Positions 63,768 through 64,000 of a stretch of 64,000 bases of DNA are shown here, piece by piece. This DNA comes from CAZWDO01 sp964632485 [NCBI: uncultured bacterium]. Its GTDB lineage: Bacteria > JAGOEH01. Location of the stretch: NCBI GenBank assembly GCA_964632485.1, contig CAZWDO010000010.1:13852-77851 (forward strand), given 5' to 3'. The translations under genes and the position numbers were made by a program. The notes beneath the pieces were generated by a model. It had not been told where the DNA came from. It worked only from the letters and a program-made list of their open reading frames with translations, and searched no databases. The stretch's first letter is position 1. Each line of letters opens with the position of its first letter.

Positions 63768-64000
63768 TTACCCGCTTAACGAGCAACCATAGAACAGATT
63801 ATCCTTGAATGGCCGGATAGATTGGCTATGGATCATGGTCAATGTATATTGTATCAGCCGATACGATTTATCCGGCAGCATTTTCAATAATGGCGAGAAT
63901 TTGGCGGGAATGGCCAGGGTCATTAACTGATTTCCGTCTTCTCGCGCGATTTCCGCGCATTGGCATATTAATTCGCGGATTACAAACAGATTGTCAGTAT
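63768..64000 (-). CDS. 3' end of an unidentified minus-strand gene
   Basis: Reading the minus strand from the right edge (frame beginning at 63998) gives 76 codons without stop to TAA at 63768: for example ELICQCAEIAREDGNQLMTL, then FSPLLKMLPDKSYRLIQYTL. Composition is protein-like and the frame runs off the window. No family is recognised. The gene converges on the cyclase gene with a 67-base gap. Confidence 0.55.
   Translation of the reverse strand, partial: TDNLFVIRELICQCAEIAREDGNQLMTLAIPAKFSPLLKMLPDKSYRLIQYTLTMIHSQSIRPFKDNLFYGCSLSG

Overview
The window reads as chromosomal DNA of a Gram-negative, non-flagellar-looking bacterium of the FCB (Fibrobacteres-Chlorobi-Bacteroidetes) neighbourhood, probably a poorly sampled lineage of the KSB1/Calditrichota/Marinimicrobia kind. 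The basis is the combination of secreted proteins with FlgD-like (type IX-style) C-terminal sorting domains, PorV/PorQ-like outer-membrane proteins, TonB-dependent receptors, lipoproteins and strong AGGAGG ribosome-binding sites. The phylum assignment is inference. No rRNA, tRNA, CRISPR array or complete insertion sequence was seen.

Region 1 (1-12 kb, all +): an envelope/secretion operon cut by the left edge. It holds a secreted protein with a C-terminal sorting domain, a PorV-like protein, a lipoprotein carrying many zinc knuckles outside the cytoplasm, an unrecognised exported protein, a helical-repeat lipoprotein and a 1425-residue propeller/PKD protein. It ends at a clear intrinsic terminator.

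Region 2 (12.2-35 kb, all +): the most unusual part. Three tandem CASTOR/POLLUX-like channel genes are followed by a lipoprotein that appears to use an ATT start, then a chemosensory set: lone receiver, a 1282-residue REC-Hpt-HATPase-3xCheW CheA, a membrane MCP, a HEAT-repeat protein, CheR and CheB. More channel genes follow: a pentapeptide-repeat channel, a two-TM RCK channel with a separately encoded second RCK protein, a lipoprotein, and a voltage-sensor domain fused to what looks like a bestrophin channel. There are no flagellar or pilus genes and no separate CheW. The layout suggests a chemosensory array coupled to ion flux or membrane potential; this is a hypothesis.

Region 3 (35-39.3 kb): another sorting-domain protein, a decayed Rpn-nuclease fragment, a HAD-family gene on the minus strand and a promoter-rich, gene-poor AT-rich stretch. 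Region 4 (39.2-42.8 kb): a MerR regulator with a palindrome inside its own promoter, a VIT/vWA protein and a tandem-PspC membrane protein.

Region 5 (43-49 kb, minus strand): TonB receptor, YfiR-domain histidine kinase, receiver, and hybrid kinase, an apparent outer-membrane-to-cytoplasm signalling operon. Region 6 (49.3-61.8 kb, +): a promoter with an 18-bp perfect inverted repeat drives a large TonB receptor, a secreted partner and a second PorV-like protein, followed by a ROK regulator, ROK sugar kinase, MFS transporter, SIS phosphosugar protein and Tat-exported N-acyl-D-amino-acid deacylase. Together these look like uptake and breakdown of a sugar/D-amino-acid compound such as cell-wall fragments (inference). 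Region 7 (62-64 kb): a REC-PAS-PAS-GGDEF diguanylate cyclase and the 3' end of a minus-strand gene leaving the window.
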